Source: Galerina marginata
Lineage: Eukaryota > Basidiomycota > Agaricomycetes > Agaricales > Galerinaceae
Reading direction: 5' to 3'
Length of the DNA: 64,000 bases
NCBI GenBank assembly: GCA_023014335.1
Contig: JAECYW010000012.1
Coordinates: forward strand, 1,922,001 to 1,986,000
A model generated the notes under the pieces. The model had not been told where the DNA came from and did no database searches. It saw only the letters and a program-made list of their open reading frames with translations. Within the stretch, counting starts at the first letter, position 1; the number at the start of each line of letters is the position of its first letter. Below are positions 10,019 to 21,546 of this stretch, piece by piece. The translations under genes and the position numbers were made by a program.

Positions 10019-11556
10019 TTAAAATTTGATCAATGCTTCCTTTAGTGCAAGTGCCTCTTGTTCTGTTGGTGAATAATTTTGTTCAGCAGATTGCAAGACT
10101 CTTGACCAATATGCGATCACTCTTTCCACGTAAATCGTAGTATCTTCAAAGAATTCGGCCCATTGTCCAGGCATAGGTACGTCCGAATCTGTTTTAGTGA
10201 GGTGTGTAACTAGATTCAGAATGGGTTCTTTGGCCAAATACACCTTTTTCAGTGGTTCATAAGCCTTTGTACCCTTCAAATTGTGTATTTGTATTTCTTG
10301 AACTTGTTGTAGGATGCCGGCAAGTGCAAAATCACAGGTGTCTGTATATACTCGATAAGGTTGTCCAGGAATAGCGTGAGCGTGCACGGGCGCTTGAGTC
10401 AGTACTTGCTTACATAATTCATAAGCACTCTGTTTGGTGTCACTCCAAGTCCATTTATTCTCTCGTTTAAGGAGTTGGAATAAGGGATGTAGGCTGAGAA
10501 ATATATCATCATACCAAGGAATTTTTGTAATTCATGAACATTCTTAGGTGGTAGTCCTAATCGAGAAACCTTTTGTCCGAGTAGCAGTAAGGATCGGTAT
10601 CCAAAATGACATTGGGTCAGTGACAGGGTAATTTTAGAGTTCTCAATTGCCTTGAGTACACTGTCTATATGTGTCAAATGTTCATCAAAGGTGACAGAAA
10701 ATATTATGATATCGTCAATGTAAACAAGCACAAAGATCCATAGGAATGGAGCAAGTATCCCTTGCATAACTCGTTGAACTACTGCAGGACCATTTCTAAA
10801 ACCAAAGGGCATTCTTCTGAACTGAAATAATCCTCTATGGGTCCAGAATGCTAACTTTTTGCGATCTTTAGGTTTAACTGTTAGCTGTGTGAACCCAGCC
10901 AGAGCATCCAATGTTGATAGATATTGATTTCCTTGTAGCGCTTGCAGTATATCCTCTTGGCGGGGCAGTGGAAATTCATCTGGGATGACTTTCTCATTAA
11001 GGCATCTTAAATCAATAACCATTCTTGGTTTATTATTTCGATAGACAATAAAAACCGGTGCAGCCCAGGGACTCTTTGAAGGTTCAATTACTTCTAGATT
11101 TAACCAAGAGTCCATTTGTGCATCTATGACTTTGTGTTTTGCTGGTGAAGTTGGAAACGGAGGAATAGATATTGGCCTGGTTCCTGAGATCAATGGGACT
11201 TCCACTTCACCTGGAAATTTTCTGAGTCTGCCATTTAGGCCAAAGACTGCTTTATTTTTCATGATAATCTCCTTTATTTGTTCCTTCTGTCCTTCCGATA
11301 AGTCAGGGCAGATATCAATGTCGTTTAATGCCTGATTGCTTACTGGATCTTCTGGGACTTCTGCCATTTTTGGTCCTCCCTCGACAGGTAATTCTCCTTC
11401 TGGGAAGTCCTTTTTGTGTTTATTGAGCTGTTCTATTTCGGTTACTTCACTTCTAATGACCCAGGAACCTTTTGGCAATGTTTGACAAGCTAAGTTTCTT
11501 ATGAACCTCGCATGGGCCTCATTCTTAGTCAATTCTATATTTGATTTACTGCACAA
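10019..11556 (-). pseudogene. Gypsy-1 reverse transcriptase and RNase H
   Basis: The 10399-11556 frame carries the RT fingers and palm: SPWAAPVFIVYRNNKPRMVI, the first catalytic region FPLPRQEDILQAL, LSTLDALAGFTQL, RMPFGFRNGPAVVQ and the YIDD box (LVYIDDIIIFS). The next frame, 10019-10387, begins RNase H with YRVYTDTCDFALAGIL and continues to NYSPTEQEALALKEAL. The two frames are separated by a stop and a frame change at about 10390, and the RT C-terminus is garbled (SLNERINGL). The catalytic YIDD is intact, so decay is mainly by stops and indels. Confidence 0.88.
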
Positions 11557-12461
11557 TTTATCGAGCCATGATTTTGGGTTCTGACTTTGCAGGATCCATA
11601 TGTCTTGGTAGCTCCTCTGTTTGTCATTATTTGTTGTTCAACAAAGAGTGTATTGTTGTTTGCAAAATTAGCACTGACTTGGATTAGTTTACCAGTCTCT
11701 GGAGGAATTGTTACTTGGTATACAGACCGGACATCTTTATTGCCTAAATGTCTTTGCTGCTTGCGTTTGAGCTTCTGTGATCTTTGATGTCGTTTGGTAT
11801 GAAGTAATTTCGTAGTAAGATCCAGTTTCACTTTAATTTTGAAGCCTAAATGATCACCTTCTTTCACCCCAGTGTTGAAGCAAGTTAGTACCTTTATCGA
11901 CCTCCCAGTTTCCCCGAATAAGATATGTGATTCACCTTCCTTTTGTATGAGCAAAATAGAGTACTGATCGGTGAAATCATTTCCTAATATGAATGGTGTT
12001 GACATCCCTTTTACAATGTATGCATCTACATTCATGGATACTGGACCGTCAGGGGTGTTGAAATGAAGATCAACATTAACGTAACCATTAATCAAAGCTT
12101 TTCCCGTTACCTGGAATAAATTTATCTTTTGTCCTGTTTGTAATTTTGGAGCCTTCAACATATTTGCCCAGGTATGTTCCGCGATTAATGTAATGTCCGA
12201 TCCGGAGTCTATAATGATTGGCACAAGTTTAGATTGCGGATTGTTAATGGCAACAAGCGCTTGAGTTGCCCATGATCCTAAAAAGGAACATCCTGATGGC
12301 CTGGCTTGATACCTTTTTAATGTTAAGGGTATCTGCATTGTACTGGGGAGGTCCTCGGAGATTTGCGCGGAATAAGTCTTCAGATATCGTGCTAACTTAC
12401 GTTGTGTTTTTTGTGTAGCATAAGGTTGTTCTTTTGCATGGTCTGTTCCTTGATTGATCAA
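11535..12461 (-). pseudogene. Gypsy-1 aspartic protease region
   Basis: The frame contains VPIIIDSGSDITLI, the D-S-G active-site triad of retropepsins with the hydrophobic strand before it, then STPFILGNDFTDQYSILL, which matches the second half of the protease fold (ILG-D-F). Downstream is a basic linker leading into RT. One monomer is expected because retropepsins dimerise. It overlaps the following RT frame by 22 bases in a different frame, so a frameshift has occurred or the junction is decayed. Confidence 0.85.
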
Positions 12462-12602
12462 AGATTTATAAGCATGAGTGCTAAACGTTGCAATAGTATT
12501 TTCAGAGTTACCCCCCCCATTCTCTCTATTTTCTTGAATTGAGGGGGTCTCTAAAAATCCTGATTTATTTCTTCCTCAGTATCGGAACTTGTACTGTAGT
12601 AT

Positions 12603-12959
12603 CACTGCCTGCACGACACAATATTTGGGGTCCGAATGTTCGACAAAAATAGTAAGATTTACTGGTGTATTCTTTCTATTTTCTTTGTTCAAATCTATAG
12701 AGAATATTGTAGGCCCATATTTAGGACAAAAGTACTGTACATAGATTCTCCAAAATACACCCATATTCTTTGTCTATCCATCATATTTTTACCATATCTC
12801 GGTATCATATTCGGGTGGCTTAAGATCATCAGAATATGCTCAGAATATGGTACCCTATTGTTACCACATTCCAGTGGCAAATATGGTAAGAATAGACCAG
12901 CATTTCTTACCATATTCTGACCATATTCTGACATCAAATATGATGCGGTGCACCCAGTG
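12603..12959. mobile_element. 357-bp hAT-like MITE nested in Gypsy gag-pol
   Basis: The ends read CACTGCCTGCACGACACAAT (left) and, in reverse complement, CACTGGGTGCACCGCATCAT (right), and remain similar for about 35 bases. Terminal CA(C/G)TG fits hAT. The flanking octamers are ATACTACA and GAACTAAA in minus sense, matching at 5 of 8 positions, so an old 8-bp duplication is possible. The interior repeats the phrase ACCATATTCTGA. The gag reading (HEYNEL on one side, SSDTEEEINQDF on the other) is interrupted by it. Confidence 0.5.
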
Positions 12960-13355
12960 TTTAGTTCGTTGTATTCATGTAAAGCTTGAGTGTTCTCTAT
13001 GGAATAAGTGACTGCATTTACCCAAGCATGTTTCTCACCACGTTTCAAATATTTGCAATCTGGATCCCAGTGTTTTAAGCTCTCACAATGACAACACGGT
13101 CGTCCTCCCTTTTCTTCTGGAGTTCCTCTTGGGGAAACATTGGAGTCATCTTTTGGAAACGGATGATTGGCAAATGTCTTTGTCCATCCGACAGCATTTA
13201 CTCGAGCATTACACATTGAGTTGAATGGATTTCTGGGACTGGGATTAAAGTCCCGAGAACCATATGCATTATCATACCTATTTCTTGATGTTTCCGAGCC
13301 CGTTCTTAGTAGGTTATTCTCCTGGAATTTGATTGCTAACTGGAATTCTTCAATA
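12960..13355 (-). pseudogene. Gypsy-1 gag, downstream half with zinc knuckle
   Basis: The minus-strand frame reads FQLAIKFQENNLLR, a Ser/Asn-rich linker, and the nucleocapsid knuckle CCHCESLKHWDPDC (C-x2-C-x4-H-x4-C). This is the 3' half of a gag split by the pogo element at 13356. If the element and one TA are removed, the frame of the upstream half (16344-16609) continues directly here without a stop. A MITE ends at 12959 and interrupts the frame again. Confidence 0.8.
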
Positions 13356-16341
13356 CAGTATTTGACCAGTCCTTTGTACGGAAAAAATAAGTTTGGCTTC
13401 CTGTTTCATTTCTCAACCAATTGCCCTGAAACTTTTTTAAAATTTTTTACTACATCAAAATATTATACCTACCAAAATTTGAAGGAATCCATTGAGAACT
13501 CGTGGAAGAGGAAAAGTTACAACACAAGAAGTCAGAAAACCCTGAAATTGCCTCGTTTGTACAGTGTCACGCAAATGTGACAGGCTATGTGCACGGCTCG
13601 ACGTCGTCAAAATTCTGGCTCATCTTGCGTATTCTGGATTCCTTTTCTTTGGCATTGAGTGGTCCACCTCCCAGTCTTTGATTCTAATCCTGGCAGCCTT
13701 GGCAACTGCTTTTGCCGCTTTACACTGCCGCAAGGCAGTTTCAAACTGGTTCTTCTGTTCTTTGTTTCGCACTTTTCTCTGTTGCTTGTTTTCAGCCCAC
13801 TCTGCAACCTCAGCCTCATGTCGTGCCTTGTTGTTTATCCTTGCTTCCTTCTCGCATTGCTTGGCCTTGATTTCTGCTTCATGTGCCACTACAACCTCAA
13901 AAAATGTGTCATCAGTGAGTAATCTTCCAAGCCCATCACCTTCTATCTTATCCCTTCTCCCTTGCTTCCCATTTCTCTCCGCTTTCCGCTCTTTTGCATA
14001 TAACTGACATCAAATACAGCCACAGTACACCCGTTGCAACACCATTGCAGATTGAAGTTGAATAACTCTTCCTCAGAAGAAGTTTGCTTCTGCAGTTTTT
14101 GCTACCAAAGCTTCCTGGAGCCGTTTTTCGAGGGCCGATTTTACTGGAATGGTGGTGAGGTCCGTATCATTTAAGTTCTTGATGCCAATTCTAGGTTTAC
14201 TTCCCCGTTTTACAGGTGATATCTCCATTGTTGGTAAATCAGGCGGATTTGTGGTTGATTTGAGTGGTGAATCGGATGTCAAAAATGCTGTGCTCGATGC
14301 CCGGAGCTGTGGAATAGCAATACGGACTGGCTGGCCAGCTGCAACGGCAGTGACAGATGAGTGACTCTCATCTGGAGAAGCAATACTGGGCTGAACGACA
14401 TCCATAATCAGATCCGTCACAATGCGGACTGGGGTCGGAGGTATAACAGGAGTAAAAACCTTGAATGAGGTATCACAGCTAGGTGCCAGTTTATCTGGTG
14501 TAATAGCATTTTGATCAAATGGGACAACTCCCGTTTTTTGAAAGGCCATTTTGATGAGGTCTGGTTTAAGAGCAATAAGGTGAGCTTCTCCGTATATCTT
14601 AAGGAAGTTTTCTTTCGATATTGCCTCCCCTGTTTCACGCAGCAGTTTATCGTGACGCTTTGCATACTCCAACTTCAAGGGGCTGAATACCACGACATCA
14701 AGTCCTTGGTAAACGTGAGTGCCATGAGGTGGGTAACAAGGTACTTTAATTTTATGTTTTCGGCAGTGTTCAAGGAACCCTCACGTTACGTGAGACTTGT
14801 GCCCGTCAACATATAGCACATGGGTGTGCCCATTCGCCTGCTGTTGTGTCTGTAATTCAAAGTGCTGTGTGTAATGAATGCTGATTTTGTTATCTGTCCA
14901 CCCTTTCTTTGAGTATCCCAACCTAGTGACAAATTAGCCTAGTTAGATGAAAAGTTACCCAGACTTACAGTGCTTTTGCAGGATTATCCCGCTTCTATTT
15001 GACGAGATAGCTCTTTCCTGCAAATATCACCCCCGGCGGTAGCGCTGTGCCGTTTGCACAAATGGTAACTATGACTGTCATTGTCTCTTGTGATCCTGCT
15101 TGTTGCTGATTTTGGATCTTCTTTCCTTTTGCCCCAATGACTTTGCCCCAGCCTTTGGCACCATTTGCTTGAAATCTGCCTTCATCCATTCCAAATGTGC
15201 ATTCAGGTGTGACTTCGTTGCCATCATCTCCTCGCAACTGAAGGTCTTCGACTATGTCTTGCCAGTGTTCATTGATGGTTTCATTGACAGCTTGACTGCG
15301 TAAGGTATCCAAGGGACGTGCCGTGTATATGTGGAGGCGGTCGCTATGCTTTTTGATGAATTGATATGTCCATTGTTGTCCAACACCACCTACAGGGAAC
15401 TTAGATCCAAGGTGAGCACGGCATATTTTGTCGACGTGCTCCTTCAACCTTCGGTGGTCAAGACCAAACCCTTGTGCAGCAAGCTCAATTGTGTATGCAA
15501 TGACTTCTTCGGCCTCTTCCTCAAGCAACCAGCCATTTTTTGCATTAAACTCGGATAATGGCTTTCCGCCATTTGCCAAGTTTTGTAGAGTATTATGGTT
15601 CAAAGAGACGGTTTTCTGTGTTTCCTTATAAAATTCCTTCTCCACAATAGAGCAAATCTTTTGTAAGCCAAGCTTCTTTACGGTACTAGGTTTCTGTTGC
15701 TCTGCTTGATACATTGCAACTGCACAAGCCATGCATGTTCCATGTTCTTGTCAAAGGATTTGCAGCTTTTTCATCAGTGATTGTGCTTTACGGGCCATAT
15801 GAGGGGATGGAAAGCTGCTAGAACCATCTCCTTTGCTTTTTATCTTTTGTTCAATATGATATATATTGCCAGTTCCGCCCGACTGACTCAATTTTTACGT
15901 CCAGGTCGTGTGCGGTGCAGGGAATGTCACAACTATGGTGCTGTGACAGTGCATCATTTCTGTGATGACGTGACATCCCCCAAATCGGTCCACTAGCAGA
16001 AATCAGACTCTGGAGATGGAAACTTGATCATTTTTCAAGATTTTTTTTCTTGGAATTAACAGGAGTACTACTCCAAAAACTGTGATGTGGTTACTTTTTA
16101 TCTTTACAAGCAAACAGGTGCTGTACCTTGGAATTACATATTTGCTCAAATTCCTGATTTGGAATGATATCCCACCCCCATCACAAATATAGACACCACA
16201 ACGGTTTTAACGCATCTCAAGGAGAAAACATACCAATGGCATCGTAAATACAACTAAAAGTCTCCCATATGTTTTGTAATTCTCTCAAAAAGGGCGACTG
16301 TACAAAGGACCCACAGTGTACAAAGGACCGGTCAAATACTG
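13356..16341 (-). mobile_element. pogo/Fot1-type DNA transposon, complete, inside gag
   Basis: The 2986-bp element is bounded by 24-bp terminal inverted repeats starting CAGTATTTGACC that match at 23 of 24 positions, with TA on both sides (13354-13355, 16342-16343). CAGT ends and TA duplication are hallmarks of the pogo group of Tc1/mariner. The right end carries the phrase GTACAAAGGACC twice (about 16300 and 16317), a small duplication of the subterminal region. It encodes one decayed transposase on the minus strand. Insertion is exactly in a TA of the gag reading frame of Gypsy-1, so it postdates that element. Confidence 0.9.
13620..15732 (-). pseudogene. pogo-type transposase (CENP-B HTH plus DDE_1), broken by stops
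   Basis: The N-terminal part (from 15732) has a psq-like helix-turn-helix followed by a CENP-B-type HTH (LEEEAEEVIAYTIELAAQG, then WTYQFIKKHSDRLHIYTARP). The catalytic domain follows: first D in FGMDEGRFQ, second in LYVDGHKSH, and a third in YPPHGTHVYQGLDVVVFSP. The C-terminus (13620-13889) is a Lys/Glu/Ala-rich basic coiled coil. A 46-base intron fits at 14923-14968. The frame is broken by TAG at 14995-14997 and TGA at 14781-14783, the latter one transition from CGA. A TGVVPFD motif follows the DDE core, as in related transposases. It is inactive as it stands. Confidence 0.85.
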
Positions 16342-16343
16342 TA

Positions 16344-16609
16344 GAGCTGTAGAGGTGTGGGGCTAAAACAGTAGACCAATAAGATGGTGCTCCAGCCATT
16401 ATTTTGTTAATTAATTCTCCATCCGAGTAGTTATATACCAGTTCTAATAATTCCTTCTTTTGAATGAAGTATTCACTAGGTGTTTCCTGTTGATGACTTG
16501 CCTCCCGGTACGTCACTCGGTTAGCACGGGATCTCTGCTTCTCAATGAAATTTCTATTCATATAGTATCTGGCTATCGCGGATTTCAAGGTATCCCAATT
16601 TTCTTCCAA
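16344..16609 (-). pseudogene. Gypsy-1 gag, upstream half of capsid domain
   Basis: Reads WDTLKSAIARYYMNRNFIEK, then YREASHQQETPSEYFIQKKELL and IMAGAPSYWSTVLAPHLYSS, the helical pattern of the retrotransposon gag (capsid) domain. The frame is cut by the right end of the pogo element at 16341. Upstream frames (16724-18341) hold the N-terminal part of the same gag. Confidence 0.8.
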
Positions 16610-16723
16610 GTCAGCCCGTCTATTTGCAGTTTGACTGTAATACCAGGTCTCAGCGCTTCCCGTTAGTCTGGTAGGAACGAGATATCCTAGTTGCTCAAAA
16701 ATTATCCTTGATCTTTGAGAAAG

Positions 16724-18341
16724 TCAATTAATTTTCATAATCCATCGTCCTAATTCATCTGAATTTCCATCCCAGGTTGGAATAACTTCCGGTTTAAGCT
16801 TACTATCAAACTGAGGCTCAAGGGGGGTAAATGAGTTTGAATTAGCCAGTTGTTGCATGAGCTGTTGTCCTCTGTCTCGAGGCCTTTGAACTGGAATCCC
16901 AGATGGTCTTCTTGGATTGTCTGAGTTGTCTGGATCACTGTTGTCGTCCCCAGGGTCTCCAGGATTTGTTGCTCGTTGTTCCTTATCCTCCCTGTTTTTA
17001 ATTTCCCTTTCCTGAGGTGTGCGATCATTCCTGTCATTTGGTTTCTTAGTCGGTGTAGGGTTATGCTGTGAACTCATAAGTTCTTGCATTTTCTTACTTG
17101 ACATGTGTTGAGATGGATGTCCAAAAATGGATGCGTTCTCATTGACGAATAAACGGATTTTATATGCCCGGGGAGTATCAACAAACATAGAAGGTGTTTG
17201 TTCTTCAATAATTTGTACATCGATCTTAGGGTTCATCTCAACGGGGATATTTGTTAACATCTCCCTCTGTTTACCTTTCTCTAGCTTAACTTGCGAAGCG
17301 GAGATTGGTTTTTTGGTCCTTGGCTTCTTCAATATCAGCTAATATTTTGAAGCTGTGCACTGTAGTTAGATGCACAAGGAACCGTGTGACTTCCTCTCAG
17401 TAACAGGCGCCTAAGATTTCAAAATCATTTGGTGACCAATAGTGATTTGCATTTCCATCAATTCCCCACTGAGGTATCTCTGGGATTCCGTCACCACTAA
17501 TGAGGAGTTGCTCTTTCGCTATATTTTGTAGCTTCAACAATTCCCAATTTAGTTTGACAAATCGTGACTTATCAATTGCATATCCCAGAACAAAGATATC
17601 ATAGTATCTTTTAAGTCTTGTAAGAGTTGAATTTAACAAGACTAGACAACATTTGAGATTCTTTCAGTCTGATCTAGTCAGCTGGATCTTTGTAAGATCG
17701 TTTTTGTCAAATTTAAAATGTTGTTGAAGGTATTCGCATCCTATCATAATTGCATTAGTCCACCTTCCCATCAGCGATCTGGTTTGAGCCTGAGACTCTC
17801 CATCTCCAAAGGTGTGTAATGGTTTGACAGCAGGAAAATATGCAGTAACCTTAGAATAATGTCTCTTATGCAGTAGCAAGCCTCCTAGCAGTCCGTCTAT
17901 AGATGTTAGAGTCTTTTGCTCCACTATTTCCTCAAATTCCGGTCTTTTGAGCCATTGTTCATCATCACTTTTAGCTTCTTTGTTACTTAATCCATGCAGA
18001 GAAGGTGGCGACTTGTGAGGCTTATGGGTAGATATTGATGAGTACTCTTGGGGCTTTGAACTGGAAGGTTGTTTGAATCCTGATTTGCGGTCATAGTCGT
18101 TCCATCCTTCAGGGTTAATGGGACTATACCTTCTTTCCTCCCCCCCAAGCAAGAAGAATTTGTGTGGCTCTTCTGGATTTGCTGGGTTATTCAATTCAGT
18201 ACCTTCCTCTGGAATTTCTTGTTCGCTTGCTGTGAGCAGATTAACTAGTGTTGACAATTCTTGCTCTTCCGGCGCCTCTGCTGCAGCTTGTTCTGCTTTC
18301 TTTCTAGTGGCTCTTGTGCCCGTGGTTGCTTTCGGGGCCAT
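16724..18341 (-). pseudogene. Gypsy-1 gag, N-terminal region
   Basis: The start ATG at 18341 gives MAPKATTGTRATRKKAEQAA, a basic then Glu-rich N-terminus. It is followed by a charged, proline-rich region, a conserved-looking HTFGDGESQAQTRSLMGRWT segment (about 17790), then LKRYYDIFVLGYAIDK (17600) and a highly polar Asn/Asp-rich linker in 16724-17332. Three frames are needed to read it, separated by stops near 17664 and 17396, so it is decayed. It begins about 100 bases inside the LTR, as expected for the first ORF of an LTR element. Confidence 0.7.
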
Positions 18342-18420
18342 GGTTAGTTGCCGGTTAATTTGTCAGTTAATTATGGGGATGATAATGAGTTAGTTGCGTA
18401 CACGCTTTGTTGTTAGCACG

Positions 18421-18438
18421 ACGCAATGTGTCCACCAA
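18421..18438 (-). promoter_or_regulatory. Candidate primer-binding site of Gypsy-1
   Basis: Directly after the LTR (minus sense) comes TTGGTGGACACATTGCG. A TGG start immediately downstream of the LTR is the usual form of a site complementary to a tRNA 3' CCA end. The tRNA was not identified. Confidence 0.4.
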
Positions 18439-18934
18439 TGTTAGAGTTTGCGTACTCTCACCGTTGGTATTTACCTATGAAAATAAATTGTTAGTTCGTA
18501 ATTAGTATTTAGCAATTTGATTTTACAGAATTGGTGAGAGTGAATAAATGTGAGAAAGGGTTCAAATGTACTTAAGGCATGTAAGAGGTTTCGGCGCTTA
18601 AGTTTGTTGAGTAGATATTGATATTTGCTAGCGTTTAAGCTTTAGAAAATGTTGATTGTGATAACTAACTTTGTAGCGCAAAGCTTTACTCAATTTGGCG
18701 ATCAAGTTTGAATGTGACTTCAATGATATGTTGGGCAAGTAAAAGATAAGATTCTATACAAGTTTTACTTATATACCCTAAACTATGTTGGTCTTCGGGT
18801 GATGGTGGGGACTCAAGAGCAAAGAGTCATTAAGGATGATCTCTTCAATTGTATTGCTTTTTTGTACATTGCATAGAGAATGGAGGACTATATACCATAA
18901 CAACATGTAATCTAGTGACCTGTGCGAGTCTAAC
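18439..18934 (-). repeat. Gypsy-1 LTR, 496 bp
   Basis: Bounded by TGTTAG and CTAACA inverted ends (TG...CA type). In minus orientation a TATATAAG box lies near 18768-18776, as expected for the promoter of the retroelement. The partner LTR was not found at the low-coordinate end. No clear 5-bp target duplication can therefore be tested. Confidence 0.75.
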
Positions 18935-18959
18935 AGTGCAATTGTTACAACGAAATTCG

Positions 18960-19370
18960 GATGGGAAACAATGGATGCGCATTCATCCATTCGGATGACG
19001 CTTGGCGTCAATTGGGCAGTGCCGATAAAAATAGATTTTGTGTGTTCTCGAGGTTCTCAATCCATGTGGGGGTTATATTACCTTCAAATCTTGTTTCCCC
19101 TCAAATCTTAATACACATTCATGATCTCCTCATAAATACCTATCTAATGATCTAATATTTATGTCTAAATGTGAACGGGGAGACATAGGAATGCATTCCG
19201 TGAATGGATGCTCCGCCAAAATATATCTATAAATAGATTTTGTCAAATTCTCCCTCTTTTCGCCCACCCCAATGCTCGGTATGCCCTTCCCCCTCTCTTT
19301 ATGTGCATAGCTGTAATCTACTGGTAAATTTGAGTCTATCAGTACCAATTTTATCTAGAAATCATCCTCA
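18960..19370 (-). repeat. Repeat family F, copy 1
   Basis: Read on the minus strand this block shares ordered words with 22870-23170: TAAAATTGGTACTGATAG, TTACAGCT, an ATAAA plus purine-rich phrase, AAATCTATTTATA, a GAATATGTATT-like phrase and AAATCTATTTTTAT. Similarity is moderate. A TATAAATAG near 19230 suggests it may carry a promoter for the 97-codon ORF at 19401-19694, which has no recognisable domain. Confidence 0.45.
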
Positions 19371-19759
19371 CAAGCTTCACAATTTCGTCAATCTTCTCAG
19401 GTGTTCTTTCCTAGGCCTCCCCTCGTGTTTCCATCCCGCCCTGACTTCCTGACTCCTGAGTTACCCCCAAAGCCCTCTAATGTCGCTGGCACCGACAGTC
19501 TTTGTCTGGAGTCGACGTTGTGTCAAATGCTGGCCTACATCCTTTCGCAGGGGAGAGGCACACGGCGCGTGGTGTTGTGTTATGGTGGGTTGAATGATGA
19601 ACCCTTCAGTCGGGCCAGTGGTATCCCCGAGTTTGAGGATTTGCTGCTGGCCATGGCTGGGGAATATGACAAGAAGGTGATGGGGGCAGAATGAGGGCCC
19701 AGGAGGAAGCAGGAGGTAAGATCAATGATGTGTTCAAACATTGTTGATCTTTGCAAGGG

Positions 19760-20535
19760 AGTGGTAGCTACCACTTTTATGATAAACTATAGGCAAGTGC
19801 CTGCACAGCTACATCCACACTGCCTAAGAAATTAATGAAATGAGATATCCAGGGAAATTAAGTTGCTAGGTATTTCATTTCATATCTATCTATGACAATT
19901 TCATAACTTTCTAGCCATCTCATTTCATTAATTGGCTGGGGAAGATATCATTGCTGCCTAGCAACAATTTCATACTTCTCTATCTATTTCATTTCATTGC
20001 TTACCAGAGATATTATCATTGTTGCCTAATCATTTCATTGTGCTAATTTATTATTGCCAGGCAAATACTTATATAATTAATTATGTTGAATAACTGTCTT
20101 TTAATTGTTAAATCAGTGCAATATTTTGTGTGCTGGCTGGCTGAGGGTCCTGGCCCTATTTCTAAATAACTTTCAATTTGAGGCCACAATATGATAAGAG
20201 TGCAAGGGCAGAAGCATGGGAAAGGCATTTGGGAAGTCATCAAAAAATTACATAAGCCATTCACATGAAGAATTTAATTAAAACATAAGAAATTGCACAG
20301 GCAGCAATGAAATACAACTACCAGGGAGTTATGAAATAAAGCTTGAGGAACTATGAAACAAGGCCTAGCTAACAATGAAATAAGAAAGAAATGAAACCAT
20401 CAGAGAAGAATGAAATAATCATGGCAAAAGAATGAAATATGAAAATATCGCATTTCATAAAAATGCTAGGTAGTGTGGATGTAGGTGTGCAGGCAGTTGA
20501 CTGGATTTTATCATAAAAAGTGGTAGGGACTAGTG
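19760..20535. mobile_element. hAT-like MITE A with long inverted ends
   Basis: The left end reads GTAGCTACCACTTTTATGAT and continues with CTGCACAGCTACATCCACAC. The right end, in reverse complement, reads CTACCACTTTTTATGATAAA followed by CTGCACACCTACATCCACAC. The inverted similarity spans about 70 bases. The interior is AT-rich with many copies of ATTTCATT on the left arm and its complement AATGAAAT on the right arm, the subterminal-repeat pattern of hAT elements. No coding capacity. Target duplication not clear. Confidence 0.6.
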
Positions 20536-21546
20536 CTTAACGGATGGTACATGTGTGTACCTCTGACCGTGGTGATTTTGGTCAAAACAGTAGGTTTAAG
20601 AAGCGGTATTCAGGTGCTTCAGACAGCATTAAGTTCAAAAAAATGCCTTGAACAGGAAATATACATAGTTTTAAGGGATTCTAGATACTTTACAAGGCTC
20701 AAATACATTATGAACTTTCCAAACCTCTGCTTCATTGCTTTTAGGGATGAATGATGCAAGAAATTTGTCGCCGTTTTCAGCCATTCAATATAGACTCAAT
20801 TTAATAAATGGTACTCCTTATTATTTATTCATTTAAGGCTAGATATAAATTCTAAACTACATATACAGTATATACCGCTGATCTCCAGAGTCTAGACTAT
20901 ACATTGGGATGGCCACGACGACATTTGTGTCATTGATCATGGATTGGAGTCTGCCCGGCCCAACTCCATCAGCCAATTGCATGCCTTCCCAAAAGCCGAT
21001 CAACAATGTTGACGTTGATTTCTGCTTTCTCACTATCACCACCTCCTCCTCCTCCTTGCCTCTCTATCTTGCTCCCTCAAGGCCACAAAAGCCTGTGTCG
21101 CGTGCCCCTTGCCTTCGCATGTGGGCCGGCGCTGTCGCAGTACGGCACCGTTACCCGCAACTCCCCACCACACCCATCTGCGGTGCCCCCGATTCCACCA
21201 TGCCCATCCTTGGCTCCACACTTGCTCCAGCGCCAACGCCGCCTCCAATCCATGCACCAAGCACTACGACACCCCCTCCACTGTCCATGGTGCAAAGCGA
21301 CCGGCGGTGAATACTTGAGCCCAGGAATTCCGCCAGGCGCCTGCACCATCCCACTCCCACCTCCAATGCCAAGGTAGTAATAGAAGGGCAATGATGGCAT
21401 TGTCTTGCCCTCTTGCTGCCCTCCAGCCGCTGCTTGCCCCACTGCTACCCATACCCCCTCTGCCGTCGTTGCATTGCAGTTGGGAAGTTGCTCGACTCCG
21501 ACTTGCACTTCCTCACCACATCACACTCGCGATTTGTCGGCCAAAC
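20536..21546. other. Non-repetitive region with GC-rich ORFs, no recognisable gene
   Basis: From about 20900 to 21500 the sequence becomes GC- and Pro-codon-rich, and long frames are open on both strands (for example 20909-21310 plus and 21077-21508 minus). These look like composition effects; no domain, start context or intron model favours one. A host exon may exist here, split from 22294-22800 by MITE B. Confidence 0.25.

Larger units (their letters stand above)
8980..18934 (-). mobile_element. Decayed Ty3/Gypsy retrotransposon with nested insertions
   Basis: On the minus strand the order is LTR (18934-18439), gag (18341 down to 12960), aspartic protease (about 12200), reverse transcriptase (11556-10399), RNase H (10387 to about 9900) and integrase (9923 to about 8982), which is the Ty3/Gypsy order. 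No second copy of the LTR can be found at the low-coordinate end, so the element is truncated within or just after integrase. Stops and frameshifts split the polyprotein, and three smaller transposons are nested in it (8715-8979, 12603-12959, 13356-16341). It is not autonomous. Confidence 0.85.

Noticed and set aside
20909..21508. Overlapping Pro-, Gly- or Trp-rich ORFs on both strands
   Set aside because: GC-rich composition opens several frames at once; no frame has a domain, splice pattern or start context that sets it apart.
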